DNA of 64,000 nt from a candidate division WOR-1 bacterium RIFOXYB2_FULL_46_45 (GTDB lineage: Bacteria; Margulisbacteria; WOR-1; XYC2-FULL-46-14). A model generated the notes under the pieces. It was not told the origin of the DNA and ran no database searches. It worked only from the letters and a program-made list of their open reading frames with translations. The translations under genes were made by a program, and so were the position numbers. The stretch lies in assembly GCA_001771585.1 (NCBI GenBank), contig MEUE01000001.1, positions 434,001 through 498,000 on the forward strand, read 5' to 3'. Below are positions 32,682 to 40,950 of this stretch, in pieces; position 1 is the stretch's first letter, and every line of letters begins with the position of its first letter.

Positions 32682-33839
32682 ATGCCTAAAAATAAGCCAA
32701 AAATCCTCATTATCGAAGATGAAGATGTCATGCAGCAAACCCTCAAATCAATCCTAAAAAGAGATTATGACCCGCGCCCGGTCGACTCCGGCTTTATCGG
32801 GGTGGAAGAGGTCAAGAAGGGAGATTATTCAACCATTCTGCTCGACCTGTGCCTGCCAAAGATGGACGGGGTTGAAACCCTAAAGAAAATCAAAGAAGTT
32901 GATAAAAATATCCCGATCATCATCGTCTCCGCTTCAAAAGACATCAAGTCGGCGGTAGAATGCATGAAGCTCTCCGCTTTTGACTATGTCTCAAAACCGT
33001 TTGAAGTGGACGAACTGCTGGCCGTGATCGAAAAGGCGCAGAAGCTTTTTGATCTCCAGCGCGAAAACAATTATTTAAAAGAGAGCTTGAAGGAAGCGAC
33101 CCGCTATTCCGACCTGATCGGAGAGTCGGAAAAGATAAAGAAACTTCGCGAGATGATAAAATCAATTGCCCCTACCCCCTCTACTGTTTTGATAACCGGC
33201 GAATCGGGATCAGGGAAAGAGATCGTGGCCAAAGAGATCCATGCCAATTCTACCCGTTCCAACCAGCCCTTTATCGCCATAAACTGCGCCGCCATCCCCG
33301 AGAACCTGCTTGAATCGGAGCTCTTCGGCCATGAGCGGGGATCATTTACCGGGGCGGTGGAACGGCGGATCGGCAAATTCGAGCTGGCGAACTACGGCAC
33401 CCTTTTTCTGGATGAGATCGGCTGTATGTCGGGGGCGATGCAGTCAAAATTACTCCGTGTCCTTGAAGAGCGGACGATCCAGCGGGTTGGAGGGAACACC
33501 CCCATTTCAATTGATGTCCGGATCATCGCCGCCACCAATATCGATTTTGAGAAAGAGATAAGTGAAAAACGGTTCCGGCAGGACCTGTTTTATCGGCTGA
33601 ATGTTATTCCGGTGGCACTGGCGCCTTTAAGGGAGAGAAAAGAGGACATCCCGCTTTTTGTCGAATATTTTATCGGAAAATTCAACGCGGTCTTGAATAA
33701 AAAAGTCAAAGGTATCTCCCCCGAAGCGCTGGCCCAGCTGATCAATTATCCCTTCCCCGGAAATGTGCGGGAATTGCAGAACCTAATCGAGCGGGCAGTA
33801 GTCCTCTGCGGCGGGAATATGATTAAGGCGGTCTTTTAA
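32682..33839 (+). CDS. NtrC-family sigma-54-dependent response regulator lacking DNA-binding domain
   Basis: The receiver domain (residues 1-120) has the phospho-acceptor D55 in [11 protein letters not shown] and K107 in FDYVSKPFE. The AAA+ domain shows Walker [23 protein letters not shown] (the sigma-54 GAFTGA loop with Ser), Walker [10 protein letters not shown] and the sensor [16 protein letters not shown]. The protein stops at 385 aa just after this, so the usual Fis-type helix-turn-helix is missing. It may act from solution or be a truncated gene. AAGGAG fixes the start. It lies between inverted copies A and B of the element. Confidence 0.9.
   Translation: MPKNKPKILIIEDEDVMQQTLKSILKRDYDPRPVDSGFIGVEEVKKGDYSTILLDLCLPKMDGVETLKKIKEVDKNIPIIIVSASKDIKSAVECMKLSAFDYVSKPFEVDELLAVIEKAQKLFDLQRENNYLKESLKEATRYSDLIGESEKIKKLREMIKSIAPTPSTVLITGESGSGKEIVAKEIHANSTRSNQPFIAINCAAIPENLLESELFGHERGSFTGAVERRIGKFELANYGTLFLDEIGCMSGAMQSKLLRVLEERTIQRVGGNTPISIDVRIIAATNIDFEKEISEKRFRQDLFYRLNVIPVALAPLRERKEDIPLFVEYFIGKFNAVLNKKVKGISPEALAQLINYPFPGNVRELQNLIERAVVLCGGNMIKAVF
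33762..33839 (+). repeat. 3' end of NtrC-type gene, first copy of a 78-bp duplication
   Basis: Encodes [19 protein letters not shown].. and the stop. It matches 34095-34172 with 10 substitutions in 78 positions. All but one (Met to Thr) are synonymous. Confidence 0.9.
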
Positions 33840-33842
33840 GCT

Positions 33843-34062
33843 GGGAATAGTCCCGAATTTTTATCTCAAATCAACCTCTCAAATCAATGCGAATAGGGCC
33901 GGTCCCGAATTAAGGACTCGAATGCTCGAATCGATTCTCGAACCCTTTCAAGCTTCGAGATTAAATTCGAGGATTTGGGACTTTTATTTGAGACCCTTTC
34001 ATTCGAATTCATTCGGGATTATTGATTTGCGATAAGAATTCGAGTCTTCTTTCACTACTCCC
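33843..34062 (-). mobile_element. Element B, internally deleted inverted copy of element A
   Basis: The reverse complement matches the left ~115 nt and right ~100 nt of element A, joined directly at GAAG/CTTGAAAGGG where A has the GxxExxY gene. The ends GGGAGTAG and GGGAATAG form terminal inverted repeats. It sits directly after the stop codon of the NtrC-type gene. It has no coding capacity and looks like a MITE-type derivative. Confidence 0.75.
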
Positions 34063-34077
34063 AGCAATTTTGCCGCC
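34060..34077 (-). repeat. 18-bp repeat GGCGGCAAAATTGCTGGG, copy 3
   Basis: One mismatch from copies at 32005 and 32633, in inverted orientation. It flanks element B on the same side as copy 1 flanks element A. Confidence 0.7.
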
Positions 34078-34094
34078 AGTTTTAGCTAAAAAAG

Positions 34095-34172
34095 AATGTG
34101 CGGGAATTACAGAACCTAATTGAACGGGCAGTCGTCTTGTGCGGTGGGAATACGATTAAAGCAGTCTTTTAA
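34095..34172 (+). pseudogene. Remnant of a second NtrC-type gene (3' end only)
   Basis: The frame reads [25 protein letters not shown] and stop, matching the end of the gene at 32682. Nine of ten nucleotide differences are silent, so the two sequences diverged while both were translated. Only this 26-codon tail remains, right after element B. It overlaps the end of the patatin gene by 17 nt. Confidence 0.7.
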
Positions 34173-34929
34173 TCTCCGCCAGTTTCTTTTCCGCAGCATG
34201 TTCTCCGGCCTTGATCAGAGCCGCGGCTTTGTTGAAATCAGTATGCCAGATGTCCGGTGAAATGTCCGGTTCAATCAAAATATCGGCCGCTTCCCTTTGA
34301 GGAGCGGTCAGCTTCTTTATCGCCAGATCGATCGCCCGCCCCATGATTCGAACCGGATTGTCAGGATCGCGCTTCAAACTGTGCGACGGGATAACATCTA
34401 CCGCAATCCGAATATCCGTTTCAAGCAGGCCGACCGGAAGATTATCGGCGCCCCCCCCGTCAATCAGCGTCCTCCCCCCAATTTTTTTGGGGGTAAAAAT
34501 CCCGGGAAAAGCACAACTGGCGGAAACCGCGCGGCTGACTCTGCCGCTTTTTAAAACCACCCGCTCCCCCGTCTTTATATCCTGTGCCACCATCACAATC
34601 GGAATATTGGCCTCGTCAAAATTGACCTTTCCGATCTCACGTTCGATTAACTGGACGATCTCATCCTCCGCGAAAGGATTGATCTGGCTGACCGAAACGG
34701 TAAAAATATTGAAAAATTTCTTTTTGGCGATATCTTCCATGTACTCGGGGTCGATCCCAAAAGCAAAGAGGGAACCGATCACAGCACCCGAAGAAGTGGC
34801 AGAGATAAAATCGATTGGGATCTTATTTTTTTTCAGCACTTTGAGGACGCCGATATGGGCCAGTCCCCTGGCCACCCCGCCGCCCAGCGCCAGCCCAATC
34901 TTCTTTTGGAACCAGGGAAGTTTTATCAT
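34156..34929 (-). CDS. Patatin-like phospholipase (RssA/YchK type)
   Basis: A serine acyl hydrolase of the patatin family acting on lipids. The oxyanion hole GGGVARGLAHIGVL is at residues 16-29. The nucleophile elbow is ISATSSGAVIG (A-x-S-x-G, where most have G-x-S-x-G). The catalytic Asp is in LIDGGGADNLPVG. The length (257 aa) fits single-domain bacterial patatins. It overlaps serA by 4 nt and ends that operon. Confidence 0.9.
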   Translation of the reverse strand: MIKLPWFQKKIGLALGGGVARGLAHIGVLKVLKKNKIPIDFISATSSGAVIGSLFAFGIDPEYMEDIAKKKFFNIFTVSVSQINPFAEDEIVQLIEREIGKVNFDEANIPIVMVAQDIKTGERVVLKSGRVSRAVSASCAFPGIFTPKKIGGRTLIDGGGADNLPVGLLETDIRIAVDVIPSHSLKRDPDNPVRIMGRAIDLAIKKLTAPQREAADILIEPDISPDIWHTDFNKAAALIKAGEHAAEKKLAEIKRLL

Positions 34930-36506
34930 GCAAACTTGATTAGGCGGGCATCAAAGATGCCGTCAATCTTCTTTAATTCGTTGAGGGCCTCTTCCGCGAC
35001 CGGATTATCAATATTTAAAACCATAACCGCCTTCTCCCCAACCTTCTGCCTCCCCACATCCATTGAGGCAATATTAATATTATGCTTACCCAAAAGCGAG
35101 CCGACCTTCCCGATCATCCCGGGGCGGTCGATATTGCCCAGGACCAAAAGATAACCGACCGGAGAAGCATCGATTGAAAAACCGTCCAGGTTGACCAGCT
35201 TGAAATCGTTCTTGCCAAAAACGGTCCCGCCGACTTCATGCGTCGCTTTGTCGGTAACAATTTTAATCACGATCAAGCTCGCAAAATTCTTTACCTCTTT
35301 TTGTTTCTTTTCGGTAACTTCAACCTTGCGCTCCTTGGCGATAAACTGCGCGTTGACAAAGTTAACGGTCGGACCAAGCAGCGGCTCCAGCATCCCTTTT
35401 AATGCCGCCGAAGTTAAGGGGGCAACCTCAAACTCGGCAATTTCGCCGGAATAGGCGATTTCCACTTTTGAAATCCCTCCCTGTATCAGCTGGCCGGCCA
35501 GGCTCCCCAATTTTTCCGCCAGCGGAATAAAGGGCTGGATCTTTTGGAGCACTTCCGCCTTGAATGAAGGTATATTGACCGGCGAGCGGGCAATTCCCCC
35601 CTTCAAAACCTCGATGATCTGCTCAACGACGTCGATCGCCACGTTGACCTGCGCCTCTTCGGTTGAGGCCCCCAGATGCGGAGTAACAATCACGTTGTCC
35701 AATTCAAATAAAGGAGACGCTTCGCACGGCTCTTTTTCAAAAACATCAATTGCCGCCGCGGCAACCTGCCCCGATTTAAGGGCGTCATACAAATCTTTCT
35801 CATTAATAATTCCACCGCGGGCGACGTTTAATATTCTGACCCCTTTTTTCATCTTCGCGATTGAATCTTTGTTGATCAAATTGAGGGTCTCTTTGTTCTT
35901 TGGCAGATGCAGGGTGATAAAGTCGGCTTTGGCAAAAAGCGCGTCCAAGCTCGTAAGCTCAATCCCCAAACTTTTCGCGTATTCTTCGGAGATAAAAGGA
36001 TCGTAGCCGGCGACTTTCATCCCCAGTCCAATGGCGCAGGAAGCAACATGGCGGCCGATCTTGCCAAGCCCCAAAACTCCCAGCGTTTTTCCAAAAACTT
36101 CTATCCCTTTAAACGATTTTTTGTCCCATTTGCCGGCTTTTAGTTTGGAGCAGGCCTGCGGAACATAGCGCGACATCGACATCAGCATGGCGATGGTATG
36201 CTCGGCGGCAGCGATGGTATTCCCTTCGGGAGAGTTGACGACAATGATCCCGCGTTTGGTGGCGGAAGGGAGATCGACATTATCAACCCCCACCCCGGCG
36301 CGGCCGATGATCTTTAGTTTATTGGCCGCTTCGATTATTTTTGGGGTAACTTTGGTATCGGAGCGGATCACCAGCCCCTCGTAATCCCCGATAATTTTTA
36401 CCAGTTCATCTTCGGGTAATCCGGTCTTCATATCGGCTTCAATTCCGGCGTCTTTTAACATTTTCAATCCGACTTCGGCAATTTTGTCAGAGGCAAGCAC
36501 TTTCAT
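34926..36506 (-). CDS. serA: D-3-phosphoglycerate dehydrogenase
   Basis: The first enzyme of serine synthesis, oxidising 3-phosphoglycerate with NAD. The Rossmann fold is GVLGLGKIGRHVASCAIGLGMKVAGYDP (~145-172). The catalytic Arg is in NVARGGIINEK, with Glu in FEKEP and His in TPHLGAST. The C-terminal half has the intervening domain and an ACT domain (GNIDRPGMIGKVGSLLGKHNINIASMDVGR). At 526 aa it is the long, ACT-containing type. AGGAG with good spacing fixes the start, and TATAAT at 36543-36548 supplies a promoter. The class V aminotransferase at 37284 is the likely partner in serine metabolism. Confidence 0.95.
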   Translation of the reverse strand: MKVLASDKIAEVGLKMLKDAGIEADMKTGLPEDELVKIIGDYEGLVIRSDTKVTPKIIEAANKLKIIGRAGVGVDNVDLPSATKRGIIVVNSPEGNTIAAAEHTIAMLMSMSRYVPQACSKLKAGKWDKKSFKGIEVFGKTLGVLGLGKIGRHVASCAIGLGMKVAGYDPFISEEYAKSLGIELTSLDALFAKADFITLHLPKNKETLNLINKDSIAKMKKGVRILNVARGGIINEKDLYDALKSGQVAAAAIDVFEKEPCEASPLFELDNVIVTPHLGASTEEAQVNVAIDVVEQIIEVLKGGIARSPVNIPSFKAEVLQKIQPFIPLAEKLGSLAGQLIQGGISKVEIAYSGEIAEFEVAPLTSAALKGMLEPLLGPTVNFVNAQFIAKERKVEVTEKKQKEVKNFASLIVIKIVTDKATHEVGGTVFGKNDFKLVNLDGFSIDASPVGYLLVLGNIDRPGMIGKVGSLLGKHNINIASMDVGRQKVGEKAVMVLNIDNPVAEEALNELKKIDGIFDARLIKFA

Positions 36507-36542
36507 AGCATAATCTCCTTTCGTTAGTAGGAATTTATACTA

Positions 36543-36548
36543 GATTAT
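36543..36548 (-). promoter_or_regulatory. -10 box of serA
   Basis: Extended TGTTATAAT on the minus strand, with TTAAAG 17 nt upstream. Unlike most leading genes here, it leaves a ~30-nt leader that carries an SD. Confidence 0.55.
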
Positions 36549-36555
36549 AACATAC

Positions 36556-37275
36556 CTAATACGCAACTTTAAGCAGGCACAATCCCTGTGGCGGGGCGCA
36601 GAAGCGGCGGGGTTTTTGGTTGAGCCCGGCTTCAACCAAGGCTCCAACCATCAGCCGGACCATTTTGTACAAAAAGCCATTACCAGTGAACTTATAACTT
36701 ATAACCGATAAATTATAACCTTCCCAAATGGTCACGAATTTTTTCTTAACAGATACTTTATAAAGAGTGCGAACAAAGTTTGTATCGTCCCCTCCAGCGG
36801 CGCAAAAGGAGGAAAAGTCGCGGGTCCCGACTAAAGTTTTTGCCTTCTTTTTCATCTTAGCCAAATCAAGCTTCGGTTTTACGTGCCAAGCAAGATTCAA
36901 CAAAACCGGCGGCAAAATTTCGCCGTTATAAATTAAATATTCGTAGGTCTTCTTCTTGGCATCGTATCGGGCATTGAAACTATCCTTAACTTTCTTTGCC
37001 TCTATTATCCTTATATCATCGGGAAGCAAACCATTGAGGGCTTTAGGGATTTTTGGGATTGGAACGGATTTGTTTTCTGTTTTAAAATTTACGACGTTTT
37101 GTAAAGCATGGACACCGGAATCGGTACGGGAAGATGATATTAATTTGATCTCCTCACCGAAAAGTTTCCGCAGCGCCTGCTCCAGTTCGCCGCGGATCGT
37201 CCTTTTTCCCGGCTGGAGCTCATAGCCGCAAAAATTAGTCCCATCGTATTGGAGGGTTAGTTTGAGGTTGCGCAT
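36556..37275 (-). CDS. truA: tRNA pseudouridine synthase A
   Basis: It isomerises uridines 38-40 of tRNA anticodon arms. The catalytic Asp lies in SSRTDSGVHALQNVVNF, with LQYDGTNFCGYELQPGKRTIRGELEQAL at the start and GNGFLYKMVRLMVGALVEAG near the end. A repeat at 36688-36720 encodes EGYNLSVISYKF before GNGFLYKM and is an inserted segment. It lies 9 nt after the aminotransferase gene. Confidence 0.95.
   Translation of the reverse strand: MRNLKLTLQYDGTNFCGYELQPGKRTIRGELEQALRKLFGEEIKLISSSRTDSGVHALQNVVNFKTENKSVPIPKIPKALNGLLPDDIRIIEAKKVKDSFNARYDAKKKTYEYLIYNGEILPPVLLNLAWHVKPKLDLAKMKKKAKTLVGTRDFSSFCAAGGDDTNFVRTLYKVSVKKKFVTIWEGYNLSVISYKFTGNGFLYKMVRLMVGALVEAGLNQKPRRFCAPPQGLCLLKVAY
36688..36720 (-). 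repeat. In-frame short tandem repeat inside truA
   Basis: ACTTATAA / ATTATAAC units repeat about four times and read in frame as NLSVISYK. The position before the invariant GNGFLYKMVR is normally a short beta strand. Confidence 0.6.
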
Positions 37276-37283
37276 TGATAGCG

Positions 37284-38438
37284 CTAAACCATCAGCTCCA
37301 TCGCCGCTTTAACGCCGGCGCCAAAGTTGATCTTGGCTCCCAAGCGTTTAAAGAGGACCTCAAGCGCGGCAAAAGCGCCGATTAAGTCAAAAGAATCGAC
37401 ATAACCCAAATGCCCGATGCGGAAGATTTTTCCCTGCAGTTCCGACTGTCCGGGCGCGATCTCCATCCCAAAATCTTCTCTCATCAGTTTCCTGACCTCT
37501 TCCGCATCAACTCCGTCCGGCGGAAAAATTGCGGTAACGGCCGGAGATGCGTGCGCGTCATCGGCCAGAAGCTTTAATCCTAAGGCCCTTGAAGCGGTCC
37601 TAAGCAAGTCGCGGTTTGCTTTATGCCTGGCAAAAACATTCTCTCTTCCCTCTTCCTGCAGCATCTTGATCCCCTCTCTCATCCCAAAAATCAAAGATTC
37701 CGGAGGAGTGGTATAAGTGTGTCCTTTGGGCGCCTGTTCTTTCATCAAACCAAAATCCCAGTAATGCTTGGGGCATTTTGAGGTTTCATATGCTTTCCAG
37801 GCGCGAGCTGAAATTGATACCGCGGCAACTCCCGGAGGGACCATAAACGCTTTTTGGGAACCGGAAACAACCACATCCAAATCCCAAGAATCGGTCTTAA
37901 GCGGAGCGGCCATCATGCCGGAGACGGCGTCGACAATAACCAAAGCGTCGGGCTGGGCGGAACGAACCGTTTTTGCCAGAACTTCAACATCGTTTAAAAC
38001 GCCGGTTGAGGTCTCGTTTTGCTGAAAAAAAACCGCTTTGACCGGTCCTTTTTTTAATTCGGCCTTCAAAACTTCCGGATCGGCCGGTTTTCCTCTCTCA
38101 AATTTAACGTCGTTGACCTCCGCTCCGTACGCTTTGCAAATTTTGGCAAAACGGGAACCGAAGTTTCCGATATTCAAAACGATAACTTTATCTCCGGGAG
38201 ATAAAGTATTAACAACGGCAGTTTCCATCCCGCCGGTGCCGGATGACGGATAAATAAATATCTGGTTTTTTGTTTCATAAGCCCAGCGCAGTCCCTCCAT
38301 AACCTCTTTCATCACCGCAGAAAACAGGGGACCGCGGTGGCCGATCATATCGTGATTCATGGCGGATAAAATGCGGGTCGGGATCGGGGTTGGGCCGGGA
38401 ATCATCAAGTTATACTTAATTAACTTCCTCTTCTCCAT
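37284..38438 (-). CDS. Class V aminotransferase (alanine/serine-glyoxylate or phosphoserine type)
   Basis: A PLP aminotransferase of fold type I class V. The N-terminal MIPGPTPIPTRILSAMNHDMIGHRG, YPSSGTGGMETAVVN, the NETSTGVLND segment and the PLP-lysine region VVSGSQKAFMVPPGVAAVSIS match the alanine-glyoxylate family. Linkage to serA suggests it serves as the phosphoserine or serine transaminase in this organism. That is inference. GGAGG with 7-nt spacing fixes the start. It overlaps the preceding small gene by 23 nt. Confidence 0.9.
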   Translation of the reverse strand: MEKRKLIKYNLMIPGPTPIPTRILSAMNHDMIGHRGPLFSAVMKEVMEGLRWAYETKNQIFIYPSSGTGGMETAVVNTLSPGDKVIVLNIGNFGSRFAKICKAYGAEVNDVKFERGKPADPEVLKAELKKGPVKAVFFQQNETSTGVLNDVEVLAKTVRSAQPDALVIVDAVSGMMAAPLKTDSWDLDVVVSGSQKAFMVPPGVAAVSISARAWKAYETSKCPKHYWDFGLMKEQAPKGHTYTTPPESLIFGMREGIKMLQEEGRENVFARHKANRDLLRTASRALGLKLLADDAHASPAVTAIFPPDGVDAEEVRKLMREDFGMEIAPGQSELQGKIFRIGHLGYVDSFDLIGAFAALEVLFKRLGAKINFGAGVKAAMELMV

Positions 38439-38772
38439 GGTCTCTCCTCCATTTCACTTCGACAAATTTTTCGCCTTTAGAAAATTTATACTCGTGCTCT
38501 CCCTTATAGGCGTGGGATAAAGCCTTGCCAATCTTTAATGCGAGGTTGTGGTCGGTGGTTTCAACAACGATGCCGCCGTTGGCCTTTTCAATTGTCGAAA
38601 CACGGTGCGAAGGATTCTTCTCTTCGGCCAGCCGGCCTTCGTGGTTTATCAGGTTAACAATCTCTTCTTTGTGGTCAACCAAAAAAGTCCCCGATAATTC
38701 TATTCTTCCGCCCTGCTCCAATTGTTTATGATCCCGAAACCCTTCATAATGTCTCGTTATCGGCCCTTTCAT
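38416..38772 (-). CDS. Conserved hypothetical protein (118 aa, BCAM0308-like)
   Basis: The C-terminal region GGIVVETTDHNLALKIGKALSHAYKGEHEYKF..EKFVEVKWRRD resembles the BCAM0308-type small proteins of unknown function. The usual N-terminal zinc CxxC pair of that family is missing here. The length, strong basic/acidic content and AGAGGTGAT SD are clear. It lies 7 nt after rpsI and before the aminotransferase. Confidence 0.6.
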   Translation of the reverse strand: MKGPITRHYEGFRDHKQLEQGGRIELSGTFLVDHKEEIVNLINHEGRLAEEKNPSHRVSTIEKANGGIVVETTDHNLALKIGKALSHAYKGEHEYKFSKGEKFVEVKWRRDHGEEEVN

Positions 38773-38779
38773 CTTTATA

Positions 38780-39223
38780 TCACCTCTTTGTAAACTGGAA
38801 GGCCTTTCTGGCTCTCTTCAATCCGGCCTTCTTTCTCTCTTTTTCCCTCGGGTCGCGTTTTAAAAGATCAAGCGAACGCAGGATCTTCCTAAAATCGGGA
38901 TTAAAATCAACCAGCGCGCGGGCAACACCCATCCGGATCGCGTCCGCCTGCGACGGAACCCCGCCCCCGTAAACCTCCGCCTTCAAATTGAAAGCCGGAG
39001 CGGAAACAGCGTTGAACGGCACTTCAACCAGTTTAAGCAAAATTTCCCTGCCGCAAAAATATTCTTTCAGCTCCTTGCCATTAACAATGCGCGCCCCATC
39101 GCCCGGAACAAGATGGACCCTGGCGATGGCTCTTTTCCTTCTGCCGGTCCCATAAAACAGATTATCCTTTTTCTTGTGGGAAGCCTTTTTCCTGGGCTTC
39201 TTCTTTTCCTGTGTTTCCTCCAT
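38780..39223 (-). CDS. rpsI: 30S ribosomal protein S9
   Basis: FYGTGRRKRAIARVHLVPG, GVPSQADAIRMGVARAL and a C-terminal tail ending RARKAFQFTKR that reaches the P site identify S9. The first ~22 residues are an extra Lys-rich extension. AGGAGGAG fixes the start. rplM precedes it by 8 nt, the usual rplM-rpsI pair. Confidence 0.95.
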   Translation of the reverse strand: MEETQEKKKPRKKASHKKKDNLFYGTGRRKRAIARVHLVPGDGARIVNGKELKEYFCGREILLKLVEVPFNAVSAPAFNLKAEVYGGGVPSQADAIRMGVARALVDFNPDFRKILRSLDLLKRDPREKERKKAGLKRARKAFQFTKR

Positions 39224-39231
39224 GTCTCCTC

Positions 39232-39621
39232 CTATGCCTTGATCGTTAAATTCCGCATGATCGCCCGGCCCAGCCTCCCTTTGGGAAGCATGCCGGAAAC
39301 CGCCTGGCGGATCACTCTTGCCGGATTCTTTTTGATCATAACTTCAAAGTTGAACAATTTATCTCCGCCCGGATAGCCGGAATGGCTGAAATAGGTCTTT
39401 CCTTTTTCTTTTTTTCCGGTGACAGTAACCGCTCCGGCATTAATAACCGTGACGGAATCGCCGCCGTCCATATGTGGCGTAAAAGTTACCTTGTTTTTTC
39501 CACGCAGGATCCCAGCAACTATAACTGCCAGGCGCCCCAGGACTATTCCCTTCGCGTCAATAACCTGGTTCCCTTTTTTTATATCGGAATGTTTAAGCAG
39601 AAAGGTCTTATTTCTTTTCAT
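39232..39621 (-). CDS. rplM: 50S ribosomal protein L13
   Basis: VIDAKGIVLGRLAVIVAGILRGKNKVTFTPHMDGGDSVTVINA and RAVSGMLPKGRLGRAIMRNL identify L13. The start is put at MKRNKTFLL (39621) because GAGGAG lies 8 nt upstream; an ATG at 39642 would add seven residues. It overlaps the end of rplQ by 14 nt. Confidence 0.93.
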   Translation of the reverse strand: MKRNKTFLLKHSDIKKGNQVIDAKGIVLGRLAVIVAGILRGKNKVTFTPHMDGGDSVTVINAGAVTVTGKKEKGKTYFSHSGYPGGDKLFNFEVMIKKNPARVIRQAVSGMLPKGRLGRAIMRNLTIKA

Positions 39622-39982
39622 CTTTTTTCTCCTCGGCAACAAGTTCCAGAAGGGCCATCATCGCCGCGTCTCCTTTCCGCGCCCCCAGCCGGATTATTCT
39701 GGTATAGCCGCCGGGACGGTTTAAATAGGTTTTGCCAAGCTCCATGATCTTTTTGACCACTTCCTTGTTGATCAGGTCCGACTCGATCGTTCTTCTCGCG
39801 GCTACCGTGTCAACCTTCGCCTTGGTGATAAGCTTTTCAATTATCCTTCTAACCTGCTTTGCCCTGGGCAGGGTCAGCTTGATCTTGCCGTGTTTCACGA
39901 TCGCCTCAACCTGGGCGACAAGCATACTCATTCGCGCGGTGGTCTTGCGGCTTAATCCTTTTACTTTCAGACGGTGTCTCAT
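39608..39982 (-). CDS. rplQ: 50S ribosomal protein L17
   Basis: MRHRLKVKGLSRKTTARMSMLVAQVEAIVKHGKI and the GGYTRIIRLGARKGDAA end identify L17. MRHR is the conserved start, so the ATG at 39982 is chosen over 40003. It follows rpoA within 1 nt, as in the alpha operon. Confidence 0.93.
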   Translation of the reverse strand: MRHRLKVKGLSRKTTARMSMLVAQVEAIVKHGKIKLTLPRAKQVRRIIEKLITKAKVDTVAARRTIESDLINKEVVKKIMELGKTYLNRPGGYTRIIRLGARKGDAAMMALLELVAEEKKDEKK

Positions 39983-39983
39983 T

Positions 39984-40934
39984 TTATTTCTCTTTCCCTT
40001 CACCCTTCAGCGACAGTTTGTATTCCGACAGCTTCTCGCGGACTTCTTTTAATGATTTTAGTCCGAAATTCTTAAACTTCATCATCTCTGCCGCCGAGTA
40101 GCCCATCAGTTCGCCGATGGTCGAAACGTTCGCTTTCTTCAGGCAGTTTAACGATCTGGCGGAAAGCTCCAGGTCGTCAAGATTCATGTCCAGTACGGCC
40201 GAATCCGTTTCTGACCTGGTTTCGTTTGATCCGGCAAAAACCTCGGCCGGTTCTCCGATATGAATAAACATATTGATGTGGGAAGCCAGGATCTTGGCAC
40301 TCTCTTTGACCGCTTCTTCCGGTTTGATCGCCCCGTTGGTCCAGACGTGCAGAATCAGGCGGTCATAATTGATTTCCTGTCCGACACGAATCTCCTCCGT
40401 AACCAGGTTGACCTTTAAGACCGGAGTGAAGACCGAGTCAATCGGAATGGTCCCAACCGAAAGGTTCGGCTTTTTATTCGCTTCGGAGGTGACATATCCT
40501 TTTCCGCGCTCAACAATCATCTCAAGCTCAAGTTTCCCGCCCGAATCAAGGGTGGCGATGACCTGGTCTTTGTTTATGATCTCTATTTCGGCATCGTGCT
40601 CAATGTCACCGGCAGTTAGGACCCCTTTCTTCTTGCTTGACAGGGTTATAATCTTTGGAGTATCGGAATATGACTTAATTACCAGCCTTTTAATGTTTAA
40701 GATGAGCTGTAGAACATCTTCAACTACTCCCGGAATGGTCGAAAACTCGTGAGATATCCCTTCTATCTTGATTGAAGAAACCGCCGCTCCGTTTAGGGAA
40801 GAGAGCAGAACCCTGCGCAAGGCGTTGCCAAGCGTTGAGCCGTAACCGCGCTCAAGGGGCTCAACTATAAACCGCCCGTAGTTCGCGGATTCTTCCTCGT
40901 ATTTTACCCATGGTTTTTCGCCTAATCTTATCAT
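39984..40934 (-). CDS. rpoA: RNA polymerase alpha subunit
   Basis: The N-terminal assembly domain contains FIVEPLERGYGSTLGNALRRVLLSSLNGAAV and EISHEFSTIPGVVEDV. The C-terminal domain (from ~245) has LDDLELSARSLNCLKKANVSTIGELMGYS and NFGLKSLKEVREKL, which bind UP elements and activators. At 316 aa it is normal. The gene is 16 nt after rpsD. Confidence 0.96.
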   Translation of the reverse strand: MIRLGEKPWVKYEEESANYGRFIVEPLERGYGSTLGNALRRVLLSSLNGAAVSSIKIEGISHEFSTIPGVVEDVLQLILNIKRLVIKSYSDTPKIITLSSKKKGVLTAGDIEHDAEIEIINKDQVIATLDSGGKLELEMIVERGKGYVTSEANKKPNLSVGTIPIDSVFTPVLKVNLVTEEIRVGQEINYDRLILHVWTNGAIKPEEAVKESAKILASHINMFIHIGEPAEVFAGSNETRSETDSAVLDMNLDDLELSARSLNCLKKANVSTIGELMGYSAAEMMKFKNFGLKSLKEVREKLSEYKLSLKGEGKEK

Positions 40935-40950
40935 CTGTTTTCCTCCTTAT

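Noticed and set aside
39621-39642. Longer start for L13, and likewise for L17, L15, L23, EF-G and ThiE
   Set aside because: The extra N-terminal residues are not part of these families, and for L13, L15, L23 and EF-G a fitting SD lies just before the internal ATG.
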